This document shows positions 45,778-45,823 of a stretch of 45,823 nt of DNA, piece after piece. A program made the position numbers and the translations under genes. Source of the stretch: an uncultured Oscillospiraceae bacterium (lineage in GTDB: Bacteria; Bacillota; Clostridia; Oscillospirales; Oscillospiraceae); NCBI GenBank assembly GCA_900763675.1, contig CAAFLE010000081.1, positions 1-45,823 of the forward strand. Direction: 5' to 3'. Under the pieces are notes generated by a model. That model was not told where the DNA came from and did no database searches. It saw only the letters and a list, made by a program, of their open reading frames with translations. Every line of letters begins with the position of its first letter. Within the stretch, counting starts at the first letter, position 1.

Positions 45778-45823
45778 CGCCCTTTTCCGAAAAATGCGCC
45801 GCCGGAAAGACCCCTTGACAGCG

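Noticed and set aside
1..45823. Transposase, integrase, restriction methylase, toxin-antitoxin or CRISPR-Cas genes
   Set aside because: No motif for any of these was found in frames with gene-like starts, apart from the nuclease candidate at 477-1871.

Overview
The window reads as chromosomal DNA of a GC-rich anaerobic Firmicute of the Oscillospiraceae type (Oscillibacter/Flavonifractor-like gut Clostridia). This rests on gene content, not on a database search: MgtC, a YerC/TrpR-like repressor, a DUF1292 protein next to a 6S-like RNA, a BofC-like secreted peptide, MocR and YtrA-type GntR regulators, ECF transporter S components, many ferredoxin-type cysteine motifs, strong AGGAGG-type ribosome binding sites, and a compact rho-independent terminator after almost every transcription unit. 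The first ~1.9 kb is clearly more AT-rich and has different codon use, and looks acquired. No transposase, integrase, CRISPR array or rRNA was seen.

Layout. 1-2.2 kb: a partial gene end, a zinc-ribbon peptide and a PD-(D/E)XK-like nuclease candidate, bounded by a chain of hairpins that ends in a tRNA-3'-end-like sequence and a strong terminator. 2.3-7.3 kb: mgtC, a DUF819 transporter, and a tight three-gene cassette (DUF5058 membrane protein, second membrane protein, membrane-anchored M20 peptidase). 7.4-10.8 kb: pfkA, a MATE exporter and murI. 10.9-14.7 kb: a large multi-[4Fe-4S] flavoprotein oxidoreductase followed immediately by hypA and hypB, with no hydrogenase nearby. 14.8-18.5 kb: a lipoprotein, an ECF S component facing an aberrant MocR regulator, a HAD phosphatase and a small unknown. 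18.6-21.8 kb: an SH3-NlpC/P60 wall hydrolase and small partner under a WalR-box-like site, then SPFH and NfeD genes. 21.9-24.9 kb: a yerC-methyltransferase-hslO-membrane protein operon with a dyad at the predicted start of transcription. 24.9-28.9 kb: a small chimeric scar ORF, a class A PBP, two small proteins and the 6S-like RNA. 29-33.7 kb: azlCD, a GH3 beta-glycosidase and alr. 33.8-37.7 kb: a polar amino acid ABC transporter and an amidohydrolase. 37.7-43.1 kb: a self-operator GntR-ABC operon ending in two small exported proteins, one a 58-residue repeat lipoprotein, then a PIG-L protein whose expected ATG is ACG. 43.2-45.8 kb: ECF S component (probable PanT) with coaX, and on the minus strand a cobalamin riboswitch, terminator, 26-codon ORF and cobI.

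Themes. Cell-wall precursor and wall maintenance genes recur (murI, alr, class A PBP, NlpC/P60), as do cofactor uptake/salvage units (pantothenate, a MocR-linked vitamin, cobalamin) and amino-acid handling (AzlCD, polar amino acid ABC, M20 peptidase). The most unusual observations are the MocR protein with Gln in place of the PLP-binding Lys and a missing C-terminus, the deletion-scar ORF joining a VTC-type N-terminus to a foreign C-terminus, the ACG start candidate, the GntR-controlled micro-lipoprotein operon, the peptidase-membrane cassette, the hypAB-flavoprotein linkage, and the riboswitch-leader ORF-cobI arrangement.
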